From contig JABDBL010000004.1 in NCBI GenBank assembly GCA_013288645.1, positions 60,057 to 124,056 on the forward strand: DNA of 64,000 bases. Direction: 5' to 3'. Below are positions 16,176-24,635 of this stretch, piece by piece (within the stretch, counting starts at the first letter, position 1; every line of letters begins with the position of its first letter). Origin of the DNA: Candidatus Melainabacteria bacterium. Its GTDB lineage: Bacteria; Cyanobacteriota; Vampirovibrionia; Obscuribacterales; Obscuribacteraceae. The translations under genes were made by a program, and so were the position numbers. The notes under the pieces are model-generated. The model was not told the origin of the DNA and ran no database searches. It worked only from the letters and a program-made list of their open reading frames with translations.

Positions 16176-17588
16176 CTAGTCTGTTCCGAATGAAAAACGT
16201 GCGCGTTTATAAGCCAAAACAGCTAGAGCAGCTGCATGTCCAGCATCTTTAATTTGGGGCAATTGCAAATTAAGTTGTGAAAGTTCGACCTTAAACCCTC
16301 TCAGCATTCTCTCTATTTCGGCATTCATTGCTTTTAGCTGCTGTTCAAGTGAATCTTTCGAGGCTCCATGCACCGTCTCAATGCGTTCACCGCATCCAGC
16401 AACAAAACGAGCGTGCTCTAAATCAAAAAGCTCAACCTGACGCTTAAAGGCTTTTACTATTTCCAAGCCACGGGCTTTAAGTCGGGTATTTAATAATTCT
16501 TTCAATTCTCGGCGCGTTTCTATTGGTAAATCTGGTCTTACTCTAACTCTTGTTTCTTGAGCAATGGCTGCTTCGAACTGTTGCAATAATCTTTCCAGAC
16601 GTTCATAATACTTTTTCTCCAATCTTCTCAGTGAACCTTGAAAAAGCTTATGACTGGCAGAAAGTCGCCCTTGAGCTTCTTCGCCAATAGTTTTGATTTC
16701 GCCTTTTACTTCGTCAACTTGGCGTTCGATCTTAGTTTTATGGATTTGGTCAAAAGAATCTCTATCAGCACTAAGCAGTTCTTTAAAGTCAGCGGCTAAT
16801 TGTGTCATTTCTGTCTGCCAACTATCTACTTCATCGCTGAGACGTTTAATTGTATTTTGTCCCGCCGAACCAATCCAGTCAGTGTCTACTTCAACTTTTT
16901 TATCTAATTCCTCTCTGTCATTTTCAAAATCTTTATCTAGAGCCAATTTTACTTGTTTAACCTTGCCTGCTAATTGCTCGGTGTCCGTTTGCATTTTTTC
17001 CAAGAGGTCTTGGTCTTTTTCTTCAAGAATTTGGGCAGAAGTGTCTTCAAATTCTTGCACACGTTGCAATAGCCACTTAATTGAAGTATTTTCTTTGCCA
17101 GAGATGCTAATTATGCCTTCTTCTGCTACCTTCCTTAAATCGCCCGATTCTTTATCAATTAAGTTAGAGAAGTTTTCATGCTGATCCAGAGCAATCGGGA
17201 GTAGAGCATCAACTTGCTCTTCCACGAGTTGCGATATAGATGCTAATGCTTTACGTACGGAGGAATCTATCTCTTGCCTAACATCCTTACCGACTCCGAC
17301 TAGAGTCTCAATTTCTGTTTGCTCCAATTCCATCAGGCGTTCGACGAAATCCTCTTTGCGCGCCTGCAATTCCTCAACACCCTTGTCAGTTGCTCTCGCC
17401 GAGTTTTCTAACATCCTGGTTAATTGCTGGGCAAAGTTCTGGGCTAAAGTCTGATTAAAAGTCTGTAAATAGTCAGCAGATGATTTAACTGTTGTTTCTA
17501 GGTCCTGGCTGGCTTGATCCACTGCCTCCATCATCAGATGAGCAGCTGTACCAATTTCTTCTAAATCTTGCTTTGTTTCTTCAGCCAT
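16176..17588 (-). CDS. Coiled-coil protein, first of three
   Basis: The 470-aa protein is almost wholly helical and highly charged. Heptad-like helices run from residue ~5 to ~330, then RVRVRPDLPIETRRELKELL breaks the pattern, and a second helical block (~350-440) follows. The C-terminus AALAVLAYKRARFSFGTD is moderately hydrophobic. No signal peptide, transmembrane segment or enzyme motif is present. It heads a three-gene minus-strand operon whose spacing (13 bp, then a 4-bp overlap) indicates coordinated production, presumably of one complex. Upstream, 17589-17904 separates it from the divergent def gene and must hold both promoters. Confidence 0.65.
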   Translation of the reverse strand: MAEETKQDLEEIGTAAHLMMEAVDQASQDLETTVKSSADYLQTFNQTLAQNFAQQLTRMLENSARATDKGVEELQARKEDFVERLMELEQTEIETLVGVGKDVRQEIDSSVRKALASISQLVEEQVDALLPIALDQHENFSNLIDKESGDLRKVAEEGIISISGKENTSIKWLLQRVQEFEDTSAQILEEKDQDLLEKMQTDTEQLAGKVKQVKLALDKDFENDREELDKKVEVDTDWIGSAGQNTIKRLSDEVDSWQTEMTQLAADFKELLSADRDSFDQIHKTKIERQVDEVKGEIKTIGEEAQGRLSASHKLFQGSLRRLEKKYYERLERLLQQFEAAIAQETRVRVRPDLPIETRRELKELLNTRLKARGLEIVKAFKRQVELFDLEHARFVAGCGERIETVHGASKDSLEQQLKAMNAEIERMLRGFKVELSQLNLQLPQIKDAGHAAALAVLAYKRARFSFGTD

Positions 17589-17904
17589 GATAACTCGAAT
17601 TGATAAGGGTCAATATAAACCCTAGACTACTATTGTATAAATTATTGCCCCAAATTTTTATGCCCGTTCACCAAGACAACTAAGCAGGAAATGCGGCAGA
17701 TAAATTTTATCCCTGCTTTATTTCGAAGCAATCACTTTAAGTTGCTATCCACGTCTTCAAGCATTGTCTCATTAATTCGGCACCCGTGGCTTATTGATAA
17801 GTTTAGTGTTAATTTTGGCGTTGAGCCAGAGAGCAAGCCAAGAGGTTGGCTCAGGCTGAATTAAGTTGCAAGGTATGACAGCTCTACTGTCAAGAGAGGA
17901 AAAA

Positions 17905-18405
17905 ATGCAAAAGCCGGTATTGAAACGAGGAAATCCCCTATTAGCGCAAATGTGTCAACCTGTTACGGATATTGAAAAAGTGCGGCCGATCATTTTAGAT
18001 ATGAAAGATACACTTACCCATATCGCTGGATTGTATGAATTCAAAAGAGGCCACGGTATAGCAGCTTCACAAATTGGGCATCTAGTAAGAATCAATATCG
18101 TGCAATTTAATGGAATAACGCAAGTTCTCATTAATCCAACCATGACAGACTTTTCATCAGATCAAATACCAATTCGAGAAGGCTGCTTGAGCTTTTTTGA
18201 TGTGCGAGGAAATGTCTCTCGTTATAAGGCAGTTACAGTAACTGCTTTGGATGAAAACGGCTGTCCGATTACAATCAAAGCAACAGATAATTTCGCCATG
18301 CTTTTGCAACATGAATTAGATCATTTAGACGGCATTTTATACGTCGATAGACTCCCGAATGGAGAAAAGGACTTGTATCCGGTTGAAAGCATGCCCATTA
18401 TCTAA
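17905..18405 (+). CDS. def: Peptide deformylase
   Basis: Metal-dependent hydrolase that removes the N-formyl group from new polypeptides. The three family motifs are present: GHGIAASQIG (motif 1, normally GxGLAAxQ), EGCLSF (motif 2, Cys metal ligand) and QHELDHLDG (motif 3, HExxH with two His ligands and the catalytic Glu). The ATG at 17905 with AGAGGA just before it gives a normal 166-aa protein; the ORF-track start 39 bp upstream is a TTG without a good site. Motif 1 has His where Val or Ile is usual and Ser where Pro is usual, so it may be a divergent paralogue. No fmt gene is adjacent, unlike in many bacteria. Confidence 0.85.
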   Translation: MQKPVLKRGNPLLAQMCQPVTDIEKVRPIILDMKDTLTHIAGLYEFKRGHGIAASQIGHLVRINIVQFNGITQVLINPTMTDFSSDQIPIREGCLSFFDVRGNVSRYKAVTVTALDENGCPITIKATDNFAMLLQHELDHLDGILYVDRLPNGEKDLYPVESMPII

Positions 18406-18568
18406 ATAATTCACAGCTGAGTGTCCGCGCAATAATTAAATCTCAACCCTAGAAAGATCAAGAAAAGACAAACCGTGCACAGAAGAAACTATTAATTTCA
18501 ACACTCAACACATGCTCGAACCTCGCGGCTTCTATAGTAGTGGAGCTAGAGGATGATACAAAAAATGT

Positions 18569-20005
18569 CTAGACCTTCACCCTACGTGTTTGCCTATGCA
18601 TAGCAGCCATAGCCGCCTCGGCAATGGTTTCGGACAGACTGGGGTGAGGATGGATTGTATTAGCCAAATCTTGAAGAACAAGCCCAGCTTCAATTGCTAA
18701 TACCGCTTCGGCAATAAGATCTCCGGCGCGCGGTCCCACAATACCTACTCCCTTAATCAGATTAGTCTGCGGATCATAAATAATCTTGGTCAGACCATTT
18801 GTATTAGCCAGTGTCATAGCACGACCAGAAGCAGACCAAGGAAATTTGGCAACATCTAGCTTCAATCCATTAGTTTTGACTTCAATGTCGGTTACTCCGC
18901 ACCAAGCTATTTCGGGTTCTGTATAAACGACTGCCGGAATTACTTGATTATCAAAAGCGGAAGGCAAACCAGCGATAACTTCTGCTGCCACTATTCCTTG
19001 GCGCATCGCTCGATGGGCTAGCATTGGTTGGCCACTAACGTCCCCTATAGCCATTATTCTTTTATTGTTGGTCTGACACAAATTATTTACTTGAATAAAT
19101 CCAGCTTTATTAACTTCGATCATGGCATTCTCTAAAGCCAAACCATCAGTATTAGGCTTACGTCCAACAGCAACTAATACATAATCAAATTTTTCGTTGC
19201 GCACAGCTCCTTGCTGATCTTGGATTTGACAAGTAATGCCATTACCAGTGTCTTCAATATTCATTATTTTGCTATTTAAGGATATATTTTTAAAAGCAGA
19301 GCTTAAATGATTGGCTAAAGGTTTAACTAAATCGCGGTCCACACCTGGTAAAAGTCCATCAGTCATTTCAACGACAGAGACCGCACTACCTAAAGCTGCA
19401 TAAACTGTGCCTAATTCCAGCCCGATATAGCCGCCGCCTACAATTAACAAACTGCCAGGTACTTCAGGCAACTGTAAGGCTGATCGAGAATCCAATACAC
19501 GCTTACTATCAGCATCTTTAGGTGATTTAAAAAGACCAGGTATTTTTATAATGCTAGAACCGGTAGCAATAATGGTATGCTTAAATTTTATTTGCAAAGC
19601 ACCCTGCTCGCGATTAACCAATATTGTTTGATCATTGAGAAAACGAGCTTGTCCATTTATTATTTGCACTTGATTGCTTTTGCATAAACCCACAATGCCT
19701 TGACTAAGTTTATCGATGACCCCTTCTTTCCAAGATCGTAATTTATTTATATCAATTTGAGGGCTTTGAAATTGCAGACCAAAAACTGCCGCTTCTTTAG
19801 ATAATTCGATTACCTCTGCAGCGTGTAAGAGGGCTTTAGAAGGAATACAGCCTTCATTCAAACAAGTGCCACCTAAACTAGTTTGAGCATCAATCAAAAT
19901 TGTCTTAATACCAAGTTGTCCTGCTCTTATCGCAGCTGTATAACCGCCTGGACCAGCACCAATTACTGCTAGATCAATCTGTTCAGTAGCATCTCCAACA
20001 ACCAT
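18569..20005 (-). CDS. lpdA: Dihydrolipoyl dehydrogenase (E3)
   Basis: FAD flavoprotein that reoxidises dihydrolipoyl groups of E2 and passes electrons to NAD+. At 478 aa it has family length. The FAD dinucleotide motif GAGPGGYTAAIRAGQLG is near the start. The redox disulfide is in GGTCLNEGCIPSKALL (~residues 45-60). The NAD-binding GGGYIGLELGTVYAALG lies near 190. The C-terminal His-Glu pair sits in HPHPSLSE. It is the last gene of the pdhA-pdhB-pdhC-lpdA operon, 48 bp after pdhC, so it serves the pyruvate dehydrogenase complex and perhaps other 2-oxoacid complexes. Confidence 0.93.
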   Translation of the reverse strand: MVVGDATEQIDLAVIGAGPGGYTAAIRAGQLGIKTILIDAQTSLGGTCLNEGCIPSKALLHAAEVIELSKEAAVFGLQFQSPQIDINKLRSWKEGVIDKLSQGIVGLCKSNQVQIINGQARFLNDQTILVNREQGALQIKFKHTIIATGSSIIKIPGLFKSPKDADSKRVLDSRSALQLPEVPGSLLIVGGGYIGLELGTVYAALGSAVSVVEMTDGLLPGVDRDLVKPLANHLSSAFKNISLNSKIMNIEDTGNGITCQIQDQQGAVRNEKFDYVLVAVGRKPNTDGLALENAMIEVNKAGFIQVNNLCQTNNKRIMAIGDVSGQPMLAHRAMRQGIVAAEVIAGLPSAFDNQVIPAVVYTEPEIAWCGVTDIEVKTNGLKLDVAKFPWSASGRAMTLANTNGLTKIIYDPQTNLIKGVGIVGPRAGDLIAEAVLAIEAGLVLQDLANTIHPHPSLSETIAEAAMAAMHRQTRRVKV

Positions 20006-20053
20006 TTAAATTACCTCTCCTCGGTACGAAAATCCGTTATAAACTATAGTAAC

Positions 20054-21334
20054 TTAAGCACCTAAATACTTTTCAAAAGATCTGGGATTTTCTAGCATTT
20101 TTATAATAGTTCGAGTAAATTTGGCTGCCTGGGCCCCATCAGCTAAGCGATGATCAAAAGCTAAACATAAGGGCACAATTAGAACATTTTCTAAATTGCC
20201 ATTCTTATTTATCGCTCTTTCTATTGTTTTCATTACTGCTAATATAGCTGCTTCTGGATAATGAATTATGGGAGTAGCACTGGTACCACCAATAGCACCA
20301 ATGTTCGTGACCGTAAAAGTAGCGCCTTGCAATTCGCTTAATTCACTTTTTGCCGCCCGGGCTTTTTCAGCCACTTCACTAATCTCTACTGCCAGTTCAA
20401 AAATATTTTTTTTATCAACAGATTTAATTACAGGAACTACTAAGCCACGTTCTGTGGCTACAGCCATACCCAAATTATAATATCGTTTAAAAATTATTTC
20501 TTCTGATTGTTCATCAAAACTTGTGTTGAATTCAGGGAATTCCTGCAAGGCGAGAGCTACCGCTTTCATGATAAAAACAGTCAACGTCAGTTTTGCTCCC
20601 TGCTTTTTAACTTGATCTTGATATTGAGCTCTATTTCTAAATATCTCTAGTTCCGTTATATTGGCTTCATCACAATGTGTGACATGCGGTATCTTCGACC
20701 AGCTTAAAGCCATTAACTGAGCAGTTTTGCGACGCAAAGAGCGCATAGGAACTCGCTCAATTTTACCAAATTTTGCAAAATCTGGCAACGTATTTGCTAT
20801 AGCAGCACTATGGACGATACCAGGCGTAGCAGGCACTTGTTTATTTTTTGAACTTTCAGCATAGGCAAGTACATCTTCCTTGGATATTTTGCCGCCTGGT
20901 CCTGTAGCGGGAACTTTGTGTAGATCGATTTTCATTTCTCTTGCCAATTGTCTCGTAGCAGGCGTAGCTATAATCGGTGCCTCAGCAAGTGCTTGTCCAT
21001 TGTGGGGAGTAGAGTTTGCCTCTTTGTCTGTTGATTTTTCATTAGTTCTCTCAACCTTGGCAGAAATATTTTCTGCAGTCGCGGTTTGGGTTTGTCCAGA
21101 CTCTTCAATAGAAATCATCACGTTTCCAACCACGACAATTTGCCCTGGTTTTACCAGAACCTCTAAAGCTTTGCCTGCTACTGGAGAGGGAATCTCAACT
21201 ACAGCTTTATCTGTTTCCACCTCAAAGAGAATTTGGTCTTCGGATATTGCTTGTCCTTCAGTTACTTTAACTGCTAGGACTTCCGCTTCGCGAATGCCTT
21301 CTCCAAGATCAGGTAATTTAAAGTCAAATGACAT
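20054..21334 (-). CDS. pdhC: Pyruvate dehydrogenase E2 acetyltransferase
   Basis: Dihydrolipoyl acyltransferase core of the pyruvate dehydrogenase complex, transferring acetyl from lipoamide to CoA. Domains in order: one lipoyl domain (residues ~1-77, lipoylated Lys in VETDKAVVEIPSP), an Ala/Glu-rich linker, the peripheral-subunit-binding domain (~120-160, ATPATRQLAREMKID) and the catalytic CAT domain (~195-426) with the active-site HRLADGAQ near the end. Having a single lipoyl domain is usual for Gram-positive and cyanobacterial forms. Its start codon overlaps the pdhB stop (TAATG). The substrate is taken as pyruvate because of operon context and E1 type; a branched-chain complex is the alternative. 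Confidence 0.88.
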   Translation of the reverse strand: MSFDFKLPDLGEGIREAEVLAVKVTEGQAISEDQILFEVETDKAVVEIPSPVAGKALEVLVKPGQIVVVGNVMISIEESGQTQTATAENISAKVERTNEKSTDKEANSTPHNGQALAEAPIIATPATRQLAREMKIDLHKVPATGPGGKISKEDVLAYAESSKNKQVPATPGIVHSAAIANTLPDFAKFGKIERVPMRSLRRKTAQLMALSWSKIPHVTHCDEANITELEIFRNRAQYQDQVKKQGAKLTLTVFIMKAVALALQEFPEFNTSFDEQSEEIIFKRYYNLGMAVATERGLVVPVIKSVDKKNIFELAVEISEVAEKARAAKSELSELQGATFTVTNIGAIGGTSATPIIHYPEAAILAVMKTIERAINKNGNLENVLIVPLCLAFDHRLADGAQAAKFTRTIIKMLENPRSFEKYLGA

Positions 21335-22326
21335 TAATTAGCGGCTCCATCAATATCCAAAATAGAACGACAAGCCATAGCGACTTTATCAGCATCAGGT
21401 ATATAATACTGTTCTTTCGAAAAATAAGGGAAAGGCGTATCGTATCCAGTAACGCGTTTTATCGGCGCCTCCAAATAAAGGAGTGCATGCTCATTAATTT
21501 GGGCAATTATTTCTGCTCCTACACCACAGGTACGAGGAGCCTCATGAATGACTACTGCTCGCCCAGTTTTTTTTATAGAATTAATTATAGTATCAATATC
21601 TAATGGCGAAAGACTAAGTAAATCTATGATTTCACAATCAACATTTTCTTGGGCCAAATTTTCTGCTGCTCCCAAAGCAGCCTGCATGCTGGCACCATAA
21701 GATATGAGTGTAATGTCTTTGCCTACGCGAGCAATATTTGCTTTACCCAAAGGCATAATTTCAGTTTTTTCTGGCACTTCTTCTCGAAAGAGACGATAAA
21801 TCGCTTTTGGCTCGTAATATATAACAGGATCAGGATCAGCAATGGCCGCTAAAAGCAGTGCTCTAGCATTGCGAGGACCAGAAGGTATCACTAATTTTAA
21901 TCCTGGTGTATGCGCATAAATCGCCTCCTTACTTTCAGAATGATGCTCAGGAGCTCGTATACCACCCCCATAAGGAGCACGCATAACCAACGGTACAGTG
22001 ATCCTACCTCTTGTGCGATTGCGTAAGCGTGCCGCATGACTTTCCATTTGTTGGTAACCATAATAGTCAAAACCAGCAAATTGTATTTCGCAGACCGGTC
22101 GCAATCCGTAAACTGCCATACCAATAGCAGCACCAATAATGCCAGATTCTGCTAGAGGAGTATCTATAACACGCTTGTCGCCATACTTAGCCGAAAGTCC
22201 TTCTGTAACACGAAACACGCCTTCATCGCGACCTACATCTTGTCCCAGGATAATAACACGTTCATCCTTTGCCATTGCCTCATGGAGAGCCAAATTTATT
22301 GCCTTAGCCATATTCATTTCAGGCAT
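21334..22326 (-). CDS. pdhB: Pyruvate dehydrogenase E1 beta
   Basis: Beta subunit of the thiamine-diphosphate-dependent E1 heterotetramer. I place the start at ATG 22326 (MPEMNMAKAINLALHEAM), giving 330 aa, with AGAGGAAAG upstream; the ORF track runs 49 codons further upstream into pdhA. Typical features are ILGQDVGRDEGVFRVTEGL near the start, DTPLAESGIIGAAIGMA (glutamate contacting ThDP), the conserved MRAPYGGGIRAPEHHSES and the C-terminal domain with VVIHEAPRTCGVGAEI. It overlaps pdhA by 8 bp and pdhC by 1 bp, implying coupled translation. Confidence 0.9.
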   Translation of the reverse strand: MPEMNMAKAINLALHEAMAKDERVIILGQDVGRDEGVFRVTEGLSAKYGDKRVIDTPLAESGIIGAAIGMAVYGLRPVCEIQFAGFDYYGYQQMESHAARLRNRTRGRITVPLVMRAPYGGGIRAPEHHSESKEAIYAHTPGLKLVIPSGPRNARALLLAAIADPDPVIYYEPKAIYRLFREEVPEKTEIMPLGKANIARVGKDITLISYGASMQAALGAAENLAQENVDCEIIDLLSLSPLDIDTIINSIKKTGRAVVIHEAPRTCGVGAEIIAQINEHALLYLEAPIKRVTGYDTPFPYFSKEQYYIPDADKVAMACRSILDIDGAAN

Positions 22327-23446
22327 TTTTGCTTTCCTCTTTTTTATAAGAGCCTTTCTTATATTGCAAATAATCTTCAAGTTCTTGTCTTTGTCTTTGC
22401 ACACAGGGAGGAATTTCGGCATACGAATAGTCAAATATATGCAAAGGATTGCTAAAATCAGGACTTTTCGCAAGTAGATCTGCTTTCTCGACCGCGGCTT
22501 TGATATCGTTAGTAATCTGCTCTTCTAATTTTTCTTCTTCGCCCTTCAAAATAATTTTTTTGTCGTACATATATTGTCTAAATCGAACTAATGGCTCGCG
22601 CTTTAGCCAAATAGCTACTTCTTCATCAGAGCGATAGCGCTTAGGATCATCGGCCGTTGTATGCGGAGCCACTCTATAAGTAACTGCTTCAATGAGAGTA
22701 GGTCCACCACCTTCTCGGGCTCTTGTAACGGCATCTTTGGTAGCCGAATAAACTGCCAAAATATCGTTACCGTCCACTTGTATGCCTGGCATATCGTAAG
22801 CTATGGCTCTTTGAACAATGGTTTTTGCTTTCATTTGTTTACTGAGTGGAACAGATATTGCATATTGATTGTTCACACACATAAAAATCACTGGCACATT
22901 GAACACAGTAGCGAAATTTAAAGCCTCATGACAATCGCCTTCTGAAGCCGCTCCATCGCCAAAGAAAACAACAACAACTTTTTGTTCATTTTTAATATTA
23001 ATGGCCATACCCATCCCCACAGCATGCAAGAGCTGGGAGGAGATGGGCACACAGAAGGGCAAATCTTTTAACTCAGCAGGAACCATGGCCCCTTCTTCAA
23101 AGCCATTCCAATAAAGCAAAAATTCCTCTATAGGCCAGCCACGATAAAGCATGCCCGCCAATTCTCTATAATACGGTACAAAAGAGTCAGCCTTGTTTAT
23201 AGCAAAGGCAGCGCCTAAGCTAATTGCTTCGTGACCGGTGCATTGAGCAAAAGTAGATAATCGTCCTTGCCTTTGCATAATGAGCATGCGCTCGTCTAAA
23301 CGTCTGCCTAAGAGCATATAGTGGTATAAAGTTTTTAATTGTTCGGCAGAAAGATTAGGCTCAAGACTTTTATCAATTTGGCCCTGTTCGTCTAATATAG
23401 ATAAATAATCAATCTCTGCTGAAATTTTAATTGGCGTTCTTGGCAT
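22319..23446 (-). CDS. pdhA: Pyruvate dehydrogenase E1 alpha
   Basis: Alpha subunit of E1, which decarboxylates pyruvate with thiamine diphosphate. The 375-aa protein carries the ThDP motif GDGAASEGDCHEALNFAT ending in NNQYAIS, the region CTGHEAISLGAAFAI, and the phosphorylation-loop-like YRVAPHTTADDPKRYRS common to PDH and branched-chain E1 alpha. It heads the minus-strand operon pdhA-pdhB-pdhC-lpdA. The 199-bp gap to the divergent lipA must contain both promoters, a sensible pairing because LipA makes the lipoyl cofactor of E2. A branched-chain 2-oxoacid specificity is possible but less likely with a single lipA-linked operon. Confidence 0.88.
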   Translation of the reverse strand: MPRTPIKISAEIDYLSILDEQGQIDKSLEPNLSAEQLKTLYHYMLLGRRLDERMLIMQRQGRLSTFAQCTGHEAISLGAAFAINKADSFVPYYRELAGMLYRGWPIEEFLLYWNGFEEGAMVPAELKDLPFCVPISSQLLHAVGMGMAINIKNEQKVVVVFFGDGAASEGDCHEALNFATVFNVPVIFMCVNNQYAISVPLSKQMKAKTIVQRAIAYDMPGIQVDGNDILAVYSATKDAVTRAREGGGPTLIEAVTYRVAPHTTADDPKRYRSDEEVAIWLKREPLVRFRQYMYDKKIILKGEEEKLEEQITNDIKAAVEKADLLAKSPDFSNPLHIFDYSYAEIPPCVQRQRQELEDYLQYKKGSYKKEESKNA

Positions 23447-23645
23447 TTATTTATCCAATTCCGGGTTGCATCTATACAGTTACTTTTATCATTGTATTGC
23501 TTTAGGAGCAACGTTCGCATCAAAACAGCAGGTCTTATTGAATTTGATTAAATGAGCATTAAGTCTTTGATTAGCAATCAAACCGATCACATATCTATTG
23601 AATAAACAATTAAAATCCAGGCAATATGAGAACTTGAAGCTAGAT

Positions 23646-24524
23646 ATGACAAATACCCAATTAAATTTCAACGATAAAAAACCAAATTGGCTTAAAGTAA
23701 AACTGCCAACCGGCAAACGTTATCAAGACATAAAAACAATCGTTTCTGAGAATAATTTACATACGGTCTGTGAGTCAGCAGCTTGCCCAAACCGGGGTGA
23801 ATGCTGGAATTTTGGTACAGCCACTTTTATGATTTTGGGTAATATTTGCACTCGCAGTTGTGGCTTTTGCAATGTCCAGACTGGCAAGCCAAATGAGCTG
23901 GATCTTGACGAACCAAAACGAGTAGCAGATGCGGTAAAAAAAATGGGGCTTGATTATATAGTTATTACTTCTGTTAATAGAGATGAATTGGCAGACGGTG
24001 GAGCGTCCATTTGGGCTGAAACAATTGCAGAAATAAAAGACCTAAACCAATCAATAAAGGTGGAAGTATTGCTTCCAGATTTTGGCGGCAATTGGCAAGC
24101 ACTAAATACGGTATTACAAGCTTCGCCAGATGTAGTAAATCATAATATCGAAACCGTGCCACGACTCTATAAACAAGTGAGACCGCAAGCTACATTTGAA
24201 CGTAGTCTTGAATTGCTAAAAATTGCTAAAGACAAAGGCTTCACAACTAAATCTGGTTTGATGTTAGGGCTAGGTGAATCAGAAGAAGAAGTTATAGAAG
24301 TATTAAACCGTTGGGCAAAGGTTGGTTGTGACATTATTACTATTGGTCAGTATCTTCAGCCAACCAAAGATCATTTGCCGATAGAAAGCTTTATACGTCC
24401 AGAAACTTTTGAGCATTATGCAAAATTAGGCAAGAAGATGGGATTCAAAAATGTTTTTTCTGGACCATTAGTACGAAGCAGCTATCATGCATCTGAACAA
24501 GCAAGCTTTCCTGCATCTATCTAG
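23646..24524 (+). CDS. lipA: Lipoyl synthase
   Basis: Radical-SAM enzyme that inserts two sulfurs into protein-bound octanoyl groups to make lipoyl cofactors for PdhC. The auxiliary cluster motif CESAACPNRGECW (C-x4-C-x5-C) and the radical-SAM cluster CTRSCGFC are intact. The conserved C-terminal serine ligand lies in VRSSYHA. I chose ATG 23646 (292 aa, normal length); the ORF track starts at a TTG 48 bp upstream with no better ribosome site. It is divergent from the pdh operon. No lipB is next to it. Confidence 0.93.
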   Translation: MTNTQLNFNDKKPNWLKVKLPTGKRYQDIKTIVSENNLHTVCESAACPNRGECWNFGTATFMILGNICTRSCGFCNVQTGKPNELDLDEPKRVADAVKKMGLDYIVITSVNRDELADGGASIWAETIAEIKDLNQSIKVEVLLPDFGGNWQALNTVLQASPDVVNHNIETVPRLYKQVRPQATFERSLELLKIAKDKGFTTKSGLMLGLGESEEEVIEVLNRWAKVGCDIITIGQYLQPTKDHLPIESFIRPETFEHYAKLGKKMGFKNVFSGPLVRSSYHASEQASFPASI

Positions 24525-24635
24525 TGATAAAGGGAAAGATTGAGGAGCTCTAACAATTTTAGCAAGAGCCGCTCAAGTCCGGTCGATCGTCCGATGTGGT
24601 AGATTATCTTCGGTTTCAGTGTGAAAACCGTTAAT

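Noticed and set aside
16693-17184. 163-aa plus-strand ORF opposite the first coiled-coil gene
   Set aside because: Antisense of heptad repeats yields long Ser/Leu-rich open frames by composition.
20880-21341. 153-aa plus-strand ORF opposite pdhC
   Set aside because: Shadow of the E2 linker and lipoyl domain; the minus-strand gene is certain.
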